Origin: an uncultured Scytonema sp.
Lineage (GTDB): Bacteria; Cyanobacteriota; Cyanobacteriia; Cyanobacteriales; Nostocaceae
Assembly: GCA_937873135.1 (NCBI GenBank)
Contig: CALMVQ010000247.1
Coordinates: forward strand, 1 to 49,476
Direction of reading: 5' to 3'
Length of the DNA: 49,476 nt
Position 1 is the first letter of the stretch, and each line of letters starts with the position of its first letter. The notes under the pieces were generated by a model, which had not been told where the DNA came from, ran no database searches, and was given only the letters and a program-made list of their open reading frames with translations. A program made the position numbers and the translations under genes. Shown piece after piece: positions 16,957-25,256 of this stretch.

Positions 16957-18537
16957 ATGGTGGTTGAATCAGTAATAGGCGAGGAAGCGATCGCTGCGAA
17001 CTTAAAGCAGTTTCTGTTAGTGCTGGCAGTTTCTTTAGGGGTGGCAACGCTAGCGCAAATCTTTAGCTGGTTTCGCCAGATACCTTACACTTTACTACTG
17101 GTGATTGCGGGGTTAGGGTTAGCGATCGCTAATGTCCATTTAGTCACTCTTTCCCCCCAACTGATTTTATCAATTTTTCTACCACCTCTGTTGTTTGAAG
17201 CCGCATGGAATTTGAGGTGGCCGGGTTTGAAGCGGGATTTGCTGCCAATTTGTCTCTACGCAGTGGTGGGAGTCGTGATTTCCGTTATCGGGGTGGCGTT
17301 CAGTCTGAACCTATTGACGGGACTCTCGTTGAATGCGGCTTTACTTGTCGCCGCAAGTCTTTCTGCCACCGATCCAGTTTCGGTTACTGCTTTATTTCGA
17401 GAATTGGGCGTTGATAAGCGTCTAACAACCCTCATTGAAGGTGAAAGCTTGTTCAACGATGGTATGGCAGTGGTAGCCTTCAGTTTTTTGATGGCACTGT
17501 CTTTGGGAACAACTGAATGGGGAATACAGCCAATCTTAGTCAAGTTTTTTACGGTTATTGGCATTGGTATAGCAGTAGGAGGAGCGATCGGCTTTGGCAT
17601 CTCCTTTCAGACCCAGAGGTTTGATTCGCCACTGGTGGAACAGTCTTTAACCTTAGTCTCAGCATACGGCACTTATATAATTACGGAAGATTTGGGCGGA
17701 TCTGCAGTGATTGGGGTTGTGACTACAGGCTTGATTCTAGGTAACTTTGGCTCTTGCATTGGTATGAGCCCACGCACAAGGGTTATTGTCACTGATTTTT
17801 GGGAGTTTCTGGCATTCTTTGTCAACTCGATTGTATTTCTACTAATTGGAGATCAGTTGCGGTTTAATAGTTTGAGAGAGAACTTGACAATGATTGCGGT
17901 GACAGTGGGGGCAATGATTTTGATGCGGGCTGTTGCCATCTTGTCTCTCAGTAAATTGAGTCATCTTTTAAAAGCATCACAAATTCCCTTTCCCGAGCAA
18001 ACTATACTTTGGTGGGGTGGATTGCGTGGTTCCGTCTCTATTGCCCTGGCATTGAGTATACCTACAATTCTCCCCGAGCGAGCAAATATCATTGCTATAG
18101 TGTTTGGTGCAGTTTTATTTACCCTACTGTTTCAGGGATTGACTACCAAACCCTTGTTGCAAAAGCTGAAGCTTCTGGATAATCAGACGTTACGCCAGCG
18201 ATATTTGGAGTTAATTGCAAGAGTTGTTGCCCTCAATCGCGTCGCGCAGCACTTATACACAGCTAAAATTCCTGGTATCGCTTTAGAATTCGCCCGCTAC
18301 CAGGAAGCATTGATCGAAGGCAAGATTGAACAGATGGAAGCGGAAATTCAACAGTTACAGCAAAAGTATCCCAATTTGCAAGACTTTGCAGTTGAACAGT
18401 TGCAAGCAGAACTGTTAGCCATTGAAGCGGATAGTTATGCTCAGTTTGTTCGCACAGGTAGGCTGAGTAAAGAACTTGCCCCTTTAATACAAGAGGGTTT
18501 GGATAAAAAAACATCTTCCTCCTCAAATTCCTTTTAG
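16957..18537 (+). CDS. Na+/H+ antiporter, CPA1 (NhaP/NhaS-type) family
   Basis: This 526-residue integral membrane protein exchanges Na+ (or K+/Li+) for protons across the plasma membrane and supports pH and salt homeostasis. About 12 hydrophobic segments fill residues 15-410. The CPA1 ion-binding signatures are present: SATDPVSVTALFRELG and LIEGESLFNDGMAVVAF (about 135-180). The C-terminal ~120 residues are hydrophilic with a coiled-coil-like stretch (IEQMEAEIQQLQQKYPNL), the usual regulatory tail. The sequence closely follows the cyanobacterial NhaP/NhaS1 pattern. The gene stands alone between a foldback repeat upstream and a long non-coding stretch downstream. Confidence 0.92.
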   Translation: MVVESVIGEEAIAANLKQFLLVLAVSLGVATLAQIFSWFRQIPYTLLLVIAGLGLAIANVHLVTLSPQLILSIFLPPLLFEAAWNLRWPGLKRDLLPICLYAVVGVVISVIGVAFSLNLLTGLSLNAALLVAASLSATDPVSVTALFRELGVDKRLTTLIEGESLFNDGMAVVAFSFLMALSLGTTEWGIQPILVKFFTVIGIGIAVGGAIGFGISFQTQRFDSPLVEQSLTLVSAYGTYIITEDLGGSAVIGVVTTGLILGNFGSCIGMSPRTRVIVTDFWEFLAFFVNSIVFLLIGDQLRFNSLRENLTMIAVTVGAMILMRAVAILSLSKLSHLLKASQIPFPEQTILWWGGLRGSVSIALALSIPTILPERANIIAIVFGAVLFTLLFQGLTTKPLLQKLKLLDNQTLRQRYLELIARVVALNRVAQHLYTAKIPGIALEFARYQEALIEGKIEQMEAEIQQLQQKYPNLQDFAVEQLQAELLAIEADSYAQFVRTGRLSKELAPLIQEGLDKKTSSSSNSF

Positions 18538-19019
18538 TTGGAGTTTAGACATCTCCAAAAATTAATTATGCATTGCGTGTTCTGTACAACAAATGTGCTT
18601 TTTGGTGCGAGGAGCGTGTCTTTGAGTTTCTTGTTTCAAGCCGTTGCTATTCATGGTTGCAATTTTTTGTAGACGGCGAATTCTAGCAACTCAGGTGTTC
18701 ACACCAAGTCTGTGGATACGCGACGTTGAAAGCGTCTCTACAGACTGAGTATTAATCCTCAGTTAGAACGACTTAAAAAATTCCAAATTCAAAACACAAG
18801 ACAGTTTGAGTCAGGGATTAATACTCCAACTGATACAAAGGCTACAAGCAAAATAGAAAGTATTAATCCCTTAAATTGAAAATCAATTTTGAATTCATGA
18901 TTTTGAAGATTGAAATTGATCAAGTCGTTCTAGCACCATACTATAGACAGATATGTAGCTTGAATGCTTCTAGCTTAGGGTGTAAAATTTTACGTTTTTC
19001 CTTCTGCTTAAAAATGGGG
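18538..19019. other. Intergenic region with a cluster of inverted repeats
   Basis: No gene is seen. GAGTATTAATCC (18747-18758) is answered by GGATTAATACTC (18815-18826), and the word AGTATTAATCCC occurs again at 18859. TAGAACGACTT (18764-18774) is answered by AAGTCGTTCTA (18922-18932), so the whole 185-bp block can fold back. No T-run is attached. Confidence 0.6.
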
Positions 19020-19319
19020 AACTCGCGACATCTATGACAACTCCATACAAGTCATCATAAAGCGATGGATTGCGATACAAATACAATAGAGATTCTGAAA
19101 AGAAGCGATGATACAGTAATTCATCTTTCTGGAATTGCACCTCGGCAAAAAAGACAATGCTGGGCGTTGCGTCAGGCGGTGGTAAAACACGCCATTACTC
19201 CGAAACGTTTGTTCTTTCACCTCAACAGACTCAAAGCGATAACGTCCAGCTTCTACTGATGGCTGTACTAACTCAAATAGCAAACTGGGTGAGCGCTGAA
19301 AAATAGCATCTCGTCTCAC
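19020..19319 (-). pseudogene. Frameshifted DUF2887/Rpn-like transposase-nuclease relic
   Basis: One frame begins MRRDAIFQRSPSLLFEL and continues YRFESVEVKEQTFRSNGVF, the start of DUF2887 (Rpn/PD-(D/E)xK) proteins. After that the family sequence moves to another frame: FFAEVQFQKDELLYHRFF, then SLLYLYRNPSLYDDLYGVVI. At least one frameshift and a small deletion near the start break the gene. Full-length members have about 250-300 residues, so only the N-terminal part remains. The following ~370 bp up to the comM relic hold nothing else I can recognise. Confidence 0.7.
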
Positions 19320-19689
19320 AAATAGCGCCTATGGAAATCGTTATTAGGTAGGATATTATTTACTTTGTCTGATTTATATGTAGAGAAGGTAGAACATCCT
19401 AAATGACATAACGTACCCCGTGAAATTATCTTATAGAAAAGCGTGACGCTTCAATCGCCACGCTAACTGCCATCACAACACACTTTTATAGATACACAAA
19501 TTACGACTTGCTTGTTCAACATTCTAAAATCTGGAAGAGTCCCAACGCTTGAGTAGTTTTACCGATTTGTACTTCAGGTTAAAAAGTCGCTTTAAAGTAA
19601 CGAATTTATCAATAATTTACTTAGGTAGATAACGCGGCGAGCGTTTGAGCGTTGATGACTCTCCAGGTATTAAACAGTAGCATAGTGAT

Positions 19690-19894
19690 ACAAAAAACTT
19701 TTTTAGGATGATCGCAAGTTGTAGGAAAGCTATTTTTAACCTATATTGGCGATCGCTTGCCCTTGCCGATAAACCAAGTTTTCTAATTGCCCCTGTCAAT
19801 AAATTGCGACTTGTATCATCCAACTGGCACCATTTCTCTTGATAGCGGCTTTGCATATATGCATTACATTGCAGATTTAGTTCTAGGTTAAATA
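19690..19894 (-). pseudogene. Displaced 3' fragment of comM
   Basis: Positions 19749-19894 align without gaps to 22210-22355 in the intact comM, with only scattered mismatches. The fragment encodes WCQLDDTSRNLL, AIRKLGLSARASDR and a degraded tail after a frameshift. It has the same orientation as comM, 2461 bp further downstream, and ends 62 bp from the stop of the integrase gene. This is what remains of a gene's 3' end after an element inserts there and supplies its own copy. Confidence 0.85.
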
Positions 19895-19956
19895 GACATC
19901 TGGTGAAAAAGAATCACCAAACCCTTATCCTGTCTTGGTGAAAACCTAATTTCTTG

Positions 19957-21000
19957 CTACTCCAATAATTCTGATAATACATTAGACATTTCGCCTTGAG
20001 CATCTTGCTGATTATCCCAATATCGCATCAATGTTTCTGGGCGAGCGTGACGACTAAGTTTTTGGCTTTTTGGAATATCGCCTTTATTCGCAACTAGGCT
20101 TGCAGTAATACTGGTGTGCCGAATGCGATGAGCCGATATTCTGCGGTCAATACCGATTTCAAGAGCGTACCTTGCCACCATTTTACTGATAGCATCGCCG
20201 GAGAGCGAGCGCGGTTTCCTATTTACTCCAGTCCGGGCATTATCTTGGGCAACAAACAAAGGGGAGTCTGCTAATAGTTCTCCTCTGGTAGCTAGGTAAT
20301 CTTTGATAATCTGACACAGTTTAGGCGAAATAGTTATCAACTGGCATTGCTGTCCTTTACCCTTGCCAAAAATTCTTAACTGCAATGTTTGTGGTAAGAA
20401 ATCTTTGACAGTCAACTTGCTAATCTCATCGCGTCGTAATGCATTCTCAAAAAGTAATCGCAGTAAAGCGGTATCCCTGACGTTACTTTTAGCCAAGTCA
20501 AGCATTTGCTTGATTTCAATAGTCGATACCCCTCGCGTATCGCGGTACTGGGTGACTTTGTATCCCTTAACATCGTCACTTCCAATGGTGTAATTGATAA
20601 ATTCTTTTTGGTAAGCCAGACGGTAAAACCATTTGATCGCAGCGATGCGCCGATTGATTGTATTTTCGGATACTTTGTCAGATTGCATTGCGCCCTTAAA
20701 TGCAAGCAGCATGTGAGATGCCCGTCGTTTATCCATGGCTAGCAGTACTGATTCAATGAGATGTGGTATTGCGGGTTTGTCAATATACTTGGGGTCGTTG
20801 ATCTCAAATCTCGTAGTAGGTATGATATCACCCTCAATTAGCAATACCCAAGACAGGTAGAGGCGGATGTCTTTTAGGTAGGAGTTGCGAGAATTTTCAC
20901 TGGGTAGTTCAGTGATCGCTTTGTCCATGCAATCAGTAAAAGTGAGTTGAGAAGTTTGGGGGAGTGTGTTAGTGTTAATAGAGACTAAATGACTACGCAT
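19957..21000 (-). CDS. Tyrosine recombinase / integrase
   Basis: This 347-residue site-specific recombinase has a SAM-like N-terminal DNA-binding region (residues 1-150, NSRNSYLKDIRLYLSWVL) and a C-terminal catalytic domain. The catalytic set is complete: Arg near 189 in NALRRDEISKL, Lys in FGKGKGQQ (~213-215), H291-x-x-R294 in SAHRIRHTS, His 318 in LSRHARPE and nucleophile Tyr 327 in TLMRYWDN. It should cut and rejoin DNA at an attachment site. It lies directly next to a displaced comM 3' fragment, the classic place for an integrase at an element boundary, so comM is the likely integration target. A 7-bp inverted repeat (TCACCAA / TTGGTGA) follows the stop and could be part of the att site or a terminator. 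Confidence 0.92.
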   Translation of the reverse strand: MRSHLVSINTNTLPQTSQLTFTDCMDKAITELPSENSRNSYLKDIRLYLSWVLLIEGDIIPTTRFEINDPKYIDKPAIPHLIESVLLAMDKRRASHMLLAFKGAMQSDKVSENTINRRIAAIKWFYRLAYQKEFINYTIGSDDVKGYKVTQYRDTRGVSTIEIKQMLDLAKSNVRDTALLRLLFENALRRDEISKLTVKDFLPQTLQLRIFGKGKGQQCQLITISPKLCQIIKDYLATRGELLADSPLFVAQDNARTGVNRKPRSLSGDAISKMVARYALEIGIDRRISAHRIRHTSITASLVANKGDIPKSQKLSRHARPETLMRYWDNQQDAQGEMSNVLSELLE

Positions 21001-21830
21001 ATTTGTTATCGATAATAGGGATTTCTAATAACTACTTCACTTTCCCCCTATTTCCCGGATAAAAACACTTTGTCATCACTGAAATTATAAAACTTCGCTA
21101 ATTTCATAAAAAAACGAAGACTTTCCAAGCGATCGCCGTTCCGCCCGATGCCCCTCAGTATCAACGGAGTCGCAGCAGTAATCAACAGCGGGAGTAGTGC
21201 AACCGACCAATCCGAAAACTTGCAAGCCATTATCTACAAGGCTTTGAGACCAGTTCTTGCAGATTCTGTTTCAACGTATAAATCAGGGTTTGATATGGTT
21301 ACTGATAGTTTAGAGCAGAAAAATACATAATCTTGTCCGACGCCAACACAATTTTTATTTAATATAAATTATGTCGGGAAGACAAGCGTTCCAATTCGCA
21401 GCCTTACCAGACATTCCCTTTGATATCGCATTGAAGTGTATCCCAGGCAAAGTCAACTTGACCACCACGAGATTTAATCAGGCGAGCTAAACCACCTAAG
21501 AAGGCAACAGCGTTTTGGCGAAGAAAGTTACAGAAGGCTCAATGTTGATACCTGTACTCGCGATCGCTGCCGTATTTTTATTTAGCAGGTTCCTGTCCCC
21601 CAAAAGGAGAATTGTACAAAAATAAGTCCATTTCAGCCATTGGGCAACCCACTGCTCAACCACAGGTTTTGTTCAAGTTCAAACAAAAATTATGCGGGGT
21701 GCATCTCATTTTGGCTCGTGCTTTTACGCTGAAAATACCCCTTCACAATTGCCTACAGGGGCATCAAAATCAATTTTGCTTGTGATTCATCACATCATCC
21801 TGTTTTCAAGGGTATCTTTTTAACAAGAAA
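21001..21830. other. Intergenic region with possible coding debris
   Basis: A 60-codon plus-strand frame at 21148-21330 (MPLSINGVAAVINSG start) has no ribosome-binding site and no known homology. On the minus strand around 21405-21530 a stretch reads RQNAVAFLGGLARLIKSRG, which looks protein-like but is broken on both sides. I cannot assign either. This is the interior of the putative comM-targeting element between the integrase and comM. Confidence 0.4.
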
Positions 21831-22003
21831 GGCAGAGGGCAGGAGGCAGCTATGAGTCACGGGAATTCTGTTTCCTGCTCTCTGCCCGCGACCGAAGGGA
21901 GCAAGGGTTTAAGTCCCCCACCAAAATCAAAGATTTGGTGGCGATCATTCAGTCAGGGTTTGAAGCCCAGACTGTATTGCACCCTTCTGCCCTCTGCCCT
22001 CTG
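21831..22003. repeat. Foldback repeat with GGCAGAGGGCAG ends
   Basis: GGCAGAGGGCAGGAGGCAG at the left is answered by CTTCTGCCCTCTGCCCTCTG at the right. The interior (GGGTTTAAGTCCCCC, AGGGTTTGAAGCCC) differs from the core of the three other foldback copies in this window, so only the arms are shared. It lies 98 bp beyond the stop of comM. Confidence 0.65.
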
Positions 22004-22101
22004 ACGAATGCCTTCTTCACTACTAAGTATTATTACTTATCCACGCGAATGTGGAACGAGGTGCGATCACTGTTTTGATTTTGGATTGGAATGTCAATTG
22101 T

Positions 22102-23631
22102 CTATTGCATTCTATCAATTGTACGATACTGAATTGCTTCAGCAACATGCTGCGTTTTCAAGTGATCATCTCCAGCTAAATCTGCAATGGTAAGTGCTAC
22201 TTTAAGAATGCGATCGCTTGCTCTTGCCGATAAACCAAGTTTTCTAATTGCCCCTTCCAATAAATTGCGACTTGTATCATCCAACTTGCACCATTTTTGG
22301 AGATGGCGGCTTTGCATATGTGCGTTACAGCGCAGATTTAGTTCTTGGTGAAATCTGCTCAGAGCGCGATCGCGTCCAAGTTGGACTCTTTCCCGTATTG
22401 TGACAGATGATTCTCCTGTCGGTTGAGTCGTAATTTCCTCAGGTTTCAAGCGATTCACTGCGACTTGCAAATCGATTCGATCCATCAAAGGACCAGAAAG
22501 CTTTGCCCAATATTGTTCTCTTTGGCGTGGCGAACAAGTACATTGTTGGATCGGATCGCCATAGTAACCGCAAGCACAGGGATTAGTACTTGCAACCAAT
22601 GTAAATTGAGCCGGAAACATTACCGATTGTTTCGTCCTAGAAATCTTTACATAGCCATCTTCCAAAGGCTGACGTAGAAATTCCAAGACGTCTCGTTTAA
22701 ATTCTGTGAGTTCGTCCATGAAAAGAATCCCTTGATGTGCTAGAGATATTTCACCCGGACGAGGAAAACTGCCGCCACCGACCAGAGAAGGACCAGAGGC
22801 AGAATGGTGCGGACTGCGGAAAGGGCGATCGCGTACCAAAGATCCTCTATTTTTTAATAGCCCAGCTACGGAATGAATGCGAGTTACTTCCAAAGCTTCG
22901 CTAAACGACAATGGTGGTAAAATCCCAGGTAAGCGTCGTGCTAACATTGTTTTCCCACTTCCTGGCGGTCCGACAAAGATGAGATTGTGTCCGCCTGCTG
23001 CCGCAATCTCTAAGGCCCGACGAGCATGAGCCTGTCCTTTAACATCACTTAAATCTGGATGTGATGACGCGATATGTTGCGTCTCTACAGCATCATCAAG
23101 TCGCACGGGTTTGTAACGTCCTGGATTGTTTAAAAAATCTGCAACATTCTGCAAATTTTTGAAAGCATAAACTGCTAATCCTTCCACCACAGCGGCTTCT
23201 TGTGCATTATCACAAGGCACAACCAAACCAGCGATTCCCATATTTTGAGCAGTTGCAGCAATAGGTAGAATACCGGGAACTGGAAGCAAGGTACCATCAA
23301 GGGAAACTTCCCCTAAAAACAGATAATCTCCCAATAACTGAGCACTCACTTGCTCGGAAGCTGCTAAAATTCCTATACTGATAGGCAAGTCAAAACACGG
23401 GCCTTCTTTACGTATATCCGCAGGTGTTAAATTAATCACAATTTTCTTCATAGGGAAGGCAAAATTAGTATTCTTTAAAGTTGCTTTTACCCTTTCTTTT
23501 GATTCCTGAACTGCTGTATCTGGCAGTCCTAACACCAGAATACCGGGCAATCCTCCCGACACATCGACTTCTACGCCGATCTTAACGGCGTCAATGCCCA
23601 CAATTGATGAGCTCCATACTCTAGCTAACAT
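22102..23631 (-). CDS. comM: ComM/YifB-family Mg-chelatase-like AAA+ ATPase
   Basis: This full-length 509-residue protein has an N-terminal Lon-protease-like S5 domain (MLARVWSSSIVGIDAVKIGV), a central AAA+ module with Walker A GPPGSGKT at 221-228 and ILFMDELTEF as Walker B, the STNPCACGYYGDP insert, and the C-terminal Mg_chelatase_C region (RNLLEGAIRKLGLSARASDR). ComM is a helicase that extends branch migration during natural transformation. The 5' and 3' ends of this gene also occur as degraded fragments on either side, so the present reading frame may be a mosaic restored after insertion events at both ends. comM is a known insertion target in Acinetobacter resistance islands. Confidence 0.93.
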   Translation of the reverse strand: MLARVWSSSIVGIDAVKIGVEVDVSGGLPGILVLGLPDTAVQESKERVKATLKNTNFAFPMKKIVINLTPADIRKEGPCFDLPISIGILAASEQVSAQLLGDYLFLGEVSLDGTLLPVPGILPIAATAQNMGIAGLVVPCDNAQEAAVVEGLAVYAFKNLQNVADFLNNPGRYKPVRLDDAVETQHIASSHPDLSDVKGQAHARRALEIAAAGGHNLIFVGPPGSGKTMLARRLPGILPPLSFSEALEVTRIHSVAGLLKNRGSLVRDRPFRSPHHSASGPSLVGGGSFPRPGEISLAHQGILFMDELTEFKRDVLEFLRQPLEDGYVKISRTKQSVMFPAQFTLVASTNPCACGYYGDPIQQCTCSPRQREQYWAKLSGPLMDRIDLQVAVNRLKPEEITTQPTGESSVTIRERVQLGRDRALSRFHQELNLRCNAHMQSRHLQKWCKLDDTSRNLLEGAIRKLGLSARASDRILKVALTIADLAGDDHLKTQHVAEAIQYRTIDRMQ

Positions 23632-23975
23632 AAGTTATATATATAATTTTTTCGTGAAATATAGCAGTCGTATTCGATCTGCAAGAATTGCTAAACCTCA
23701 GAAACCCAGTTTCTCATCTCTCACAAATGATGCGCGGATTGCTATAGCGAGCAGGGTAAAGTTGCTCGTCATTTAGTATTCCCAAAATTAAATGCTATTG
23801 ATTATATTCTGATTGCAAGTTTTCTCGTAAATGCTTAGTCAAAGCGCGTTTCAATGTGCCGACATTCAACTGTAAGTTTTAGGTTGTGTTGAGAGAATGG
23901 TCTGGACACAAAAAAAGGGGTAGTCATGGTCATTCCCAATTCTACCGCCTTTTTCTTGTATTACGAGCGATCGCA
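23632..23975. other. comM promoter region plus repeat
   Basis: The first ~150 bp upstream of comM resemble the region upstream of the displaced comM 5' fragment (both contain TTGCTYGTCATTTAKTATT). An AGAAACCCAGTTTCT inverted repeat, a common cyanobacterial intergenic motif, lies within the part that the other copy lacks. No gene is visible. Confidence 0.5.
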
Positions 23976-24191
23976 CTAGCAACTGCTGGTTGTTTGGTTT
24001 TGTAGCTGAGTATGGAGTCCTTCTTTGAGCATGCCTTGAATTACCCACTCTCGAATTTTCTCACTCCGATTTGGGAGAGACCTGAGAATTTCGTCATAGG
24101 GATCTTGGATTTGAAATGACAGTGGTGGTTTCCTACCTACTCCTACACCCTTATCCTTAAACTGAGTTTTTTTACTACCTTCCCCAGTCAT
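23976..24191 (-). CDS. Module A: small basic regulator-like protein
   Basis: This 71-residue protein is paralogous to the 62-residue one at 24871-25059. Shared positions include TQFK-KG, PNRS-KIR-WVI-GM and GL. Short length, a basic N-terminus, a predicted beta strand (PPLSFQIQD) and two helices suggest a ribbon-helix-helix or other small dimeric DNA-binding protein, but no family is certain. AAGGA stands 10 bp before the ATG. It is divergent from a second small gene. A 16-bp palindrome between -35 and -10 of the opposite promoter is a natural target for it. The module lies between comM and the displaced comM 5' end. Confidence 0.55.
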   Translation of the reverse strand: MTGEGSKKTQFKDKGVGVGRKPPLSFQIQDPYDEILRSLPNRSEKIREWVIQGMLKEGLHTQLQNQTTSSC

Positions 24192-24210
24192 AAAGTTTTC
24201 CTTTAATAGC

Positions 24211-24240
24211 TTGACTTCCCGACTATATTCGGGTTAAAAT
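24211..24240 (+). promoter_or_regulatory. Module A promoter with an operator-like palindrome in the spacer
   Basis: TTGACT (24211-24216) and TAAAAT (24235-24240) are separated by 18 bp. The spacer is occupied by the palindrome CCCGA-CTATAT-TCGGG (24218-24233). The same layout, with a different palindrome, exists in module B. Binding of a dimeric repressor there would block RNA polymerase. Confidence 0.6.
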
Positions 24241-24254
24241 AATAAGGTTAATGT

Positions 24255-24288
24255 CCACCGCCTGCTCCTGAGAAAAGTATAGCGGTGG
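24255..24288 (+). promoter_or_regulatory. Module A leader stem-loop (CCACCGC/GCGGTGG)
   Basis: Perfect 7-bp arms CCACCGC and GCGGTGG flank a 20-base spacer containing CTCCTGAGAAAAGT. It lies in the leader between the promoter and the ribosome-binding site of the plus-strand gene. The spacer is in the opposite orientation in module B. Confidence 0.7.
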
Positions 24289-24318
24289 GTTTTGAGCAAT
24301 ATCCATAAGGAAACTGTC

Positions 24319-24561
24319 ATGTTTAATCATAGCATCAAAACCACTATTGGTGTCATCAAGTATCACGTAAAAGAGCTGCTGGGCTTGGCAGATACCGCGT
24401 TGGTCAAAAAATGGGCATTAGAACAAGGGCTGGGCCGACTGGACATGAGGAGGAAGTCCTGCTGGCGGCTGGTACTAGAAGCTGTTTTTATGGCGATACA
24501 TAAGGATCATCGCCTGTACGGTATGGAGCAGGCACAGCAAGAGTCGGCGATCGCGGCTTAG
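24319..24561 (+). CDS. Module A: small conserved partner protein
   Basis: An 80-residue protein from ATG 24319, preceded by AAGGAAA. It is about 60% identical to the module B protein at 25251-25481 over its first 58 residues: MFN-S-KTTI, DTALVKKWALE, GLG-LDMRRK and WRLVL-AVF. Predicted all-alpha and charged, it could be an excisionase-like or adaptor DNA-binding protein, but I do not recognise a family. Its divergent neighbour is also duplicated, so the two evolve as a unit. The C-terminal tails of the two copies differ. Confidence 0.6.
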   Translation: MFNHSIKTTIGVIKYHVKELLGLADTALVKKWALEQGLGRLDMRRKSCWRLVLEAVFMAIHKDHRLYGMEQAQQESAIAA

Positions 24562-24870
24562 TTGCTGACAATGTGGTTGGACTAAATCGCGCTGGTGGCT
24601 AAAAATTCCTGGGGACGATTCTTAAAGTAATGGTACATTAAGTGCATTACTTAGAGTAGGTTGTTGATTCACGAGAGTGTTCTAAACGCTGTTGAGCAGC
24701 TCGGCATTCACCACCTCATCAATTGTGATCAGGTGAACCCAATGAGCGGCGCTATTCTGGGCTAGAACGGTATAGCAAAAAACTGTCGGACACAACAGAA
24801 TGAACGACCGAGATTTTTTAAACCAACACCTGCGTTACTAGTAACTGGGGTTAAAGTCTGCGGGTATTAA
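24562..24870. other. Spacer between modules A and B
   Basis: No gene. TTCACC and GGTGAA form a short inverted repeat near 24705-24735. On the minus strand a short stretch reads VHLITIDEVVNAELL before a stop, which may be coding debris. Confidence 0.4.
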
Positions 24871-25059
24871 TTACTCCTCTATCAAACCATCTCGGATCAT
24901 TCCTTCAATAACCCATTGGCGAATCTTTGCACTACGATTGGGGAGCGACAACAAAATATCATCATATTTATCAGGGACTTTGAAGGAGAAAGGTCTTTTG
25001 CTACCTATGTCTAGTCCTTTACTTTTGAATTGGGTTGCTTCTCTTCCAACTCCTGCCAT
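24871..25059 (-). CDS. Module B: small basic regulator-like protein
   Basis: This 62-residue paralogue of the module A minus-strand protein has the same skeleton (TQFKSKGLDIG, FSFKVPDKYDDILLSLPNRS, KIRQWVIEGM) and the same gene position relative to its divergent partner. AAGGA precedes the ATG at 10 bp. The protein ends cleanly at GLIEE, whereas copy A has a longer Gln/Thr tail. Divergence between the copies, including different operator-like sequences, suggests that each controls its own module. DNA binding is an inference from size, charge and arrangement. Confidence 0.55.
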   Translation of the reverse strand: MAGVGREATQFKSKGLDIGSKRPFSFKVPDKYDDILLSLPNRSAKIRQWVIEGMIRDGLIEE

Positions 25060-25079
25060 AAAGTTTTTCCTTAAATTTC

Positions 25080-25109
25080 TTGACTACCAGGTATACCAGG
25101 TGTTAATAT
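25080..25109 (+). promoter_or_regulatory. Module B promoter with an operator-like repeat in the spacer
   Basis: TTGACT (25080-25085) and TAATAT (25104-25109) are again 18 bp apart, and the spacer holds ACCAGGTATACCAGGT (25086-25101). This is both a direct repeat of ACCAGGT and an imperfect palindrome. Position and size match the module A operator, but the sequence does not. Confidence 0.6.
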
Positions 25110-25125
25110 CTAATAAGGTGAATAA

Positions 25126-25160
25126 CCACCGCCTAACTTTTCTCAGGAGATTAGCGGTGG
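25126..25160 (+). promoter_or_regulatory. Module B leader stem-loop with inverted spacer
   Basis: The arms CCACCGC (25126-25132) and GCGGTGG (25154-25160) are identical to those of module A. The spacer contains ACTTTTCTCAGGAG, the reverse complement of the module A spacer CTCCTGAGAAAAGT (13 of 14 bases). Confidence 0.7.
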
Positions 25161-25167
25161 CTTGACC

Positions 25168-25256
25168 AAAACCCAACGAGGAATCCGAATCATGTCTAAA
25201 ACCCAAGTAGGAATCCGAATCATGTCTAAAACTCAAGTAGGAATCCGATCATGTTT
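25168..25256 (+). repeat. Three tandem 30-bp units, each with ribosome-binding site and ATG
   Basis: Units begin at about 25168, 25198 and 25228. Each holds AGGAATCCGA followed by an ATG (25192, 25222, 25251). The third unit has lost one base, so its ATG is in a different frame from the first two. Only the third leads into the conserved protein; initiation at the first two gives a roughly 40-codon peptide in another frame. Confidence 0.85.
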
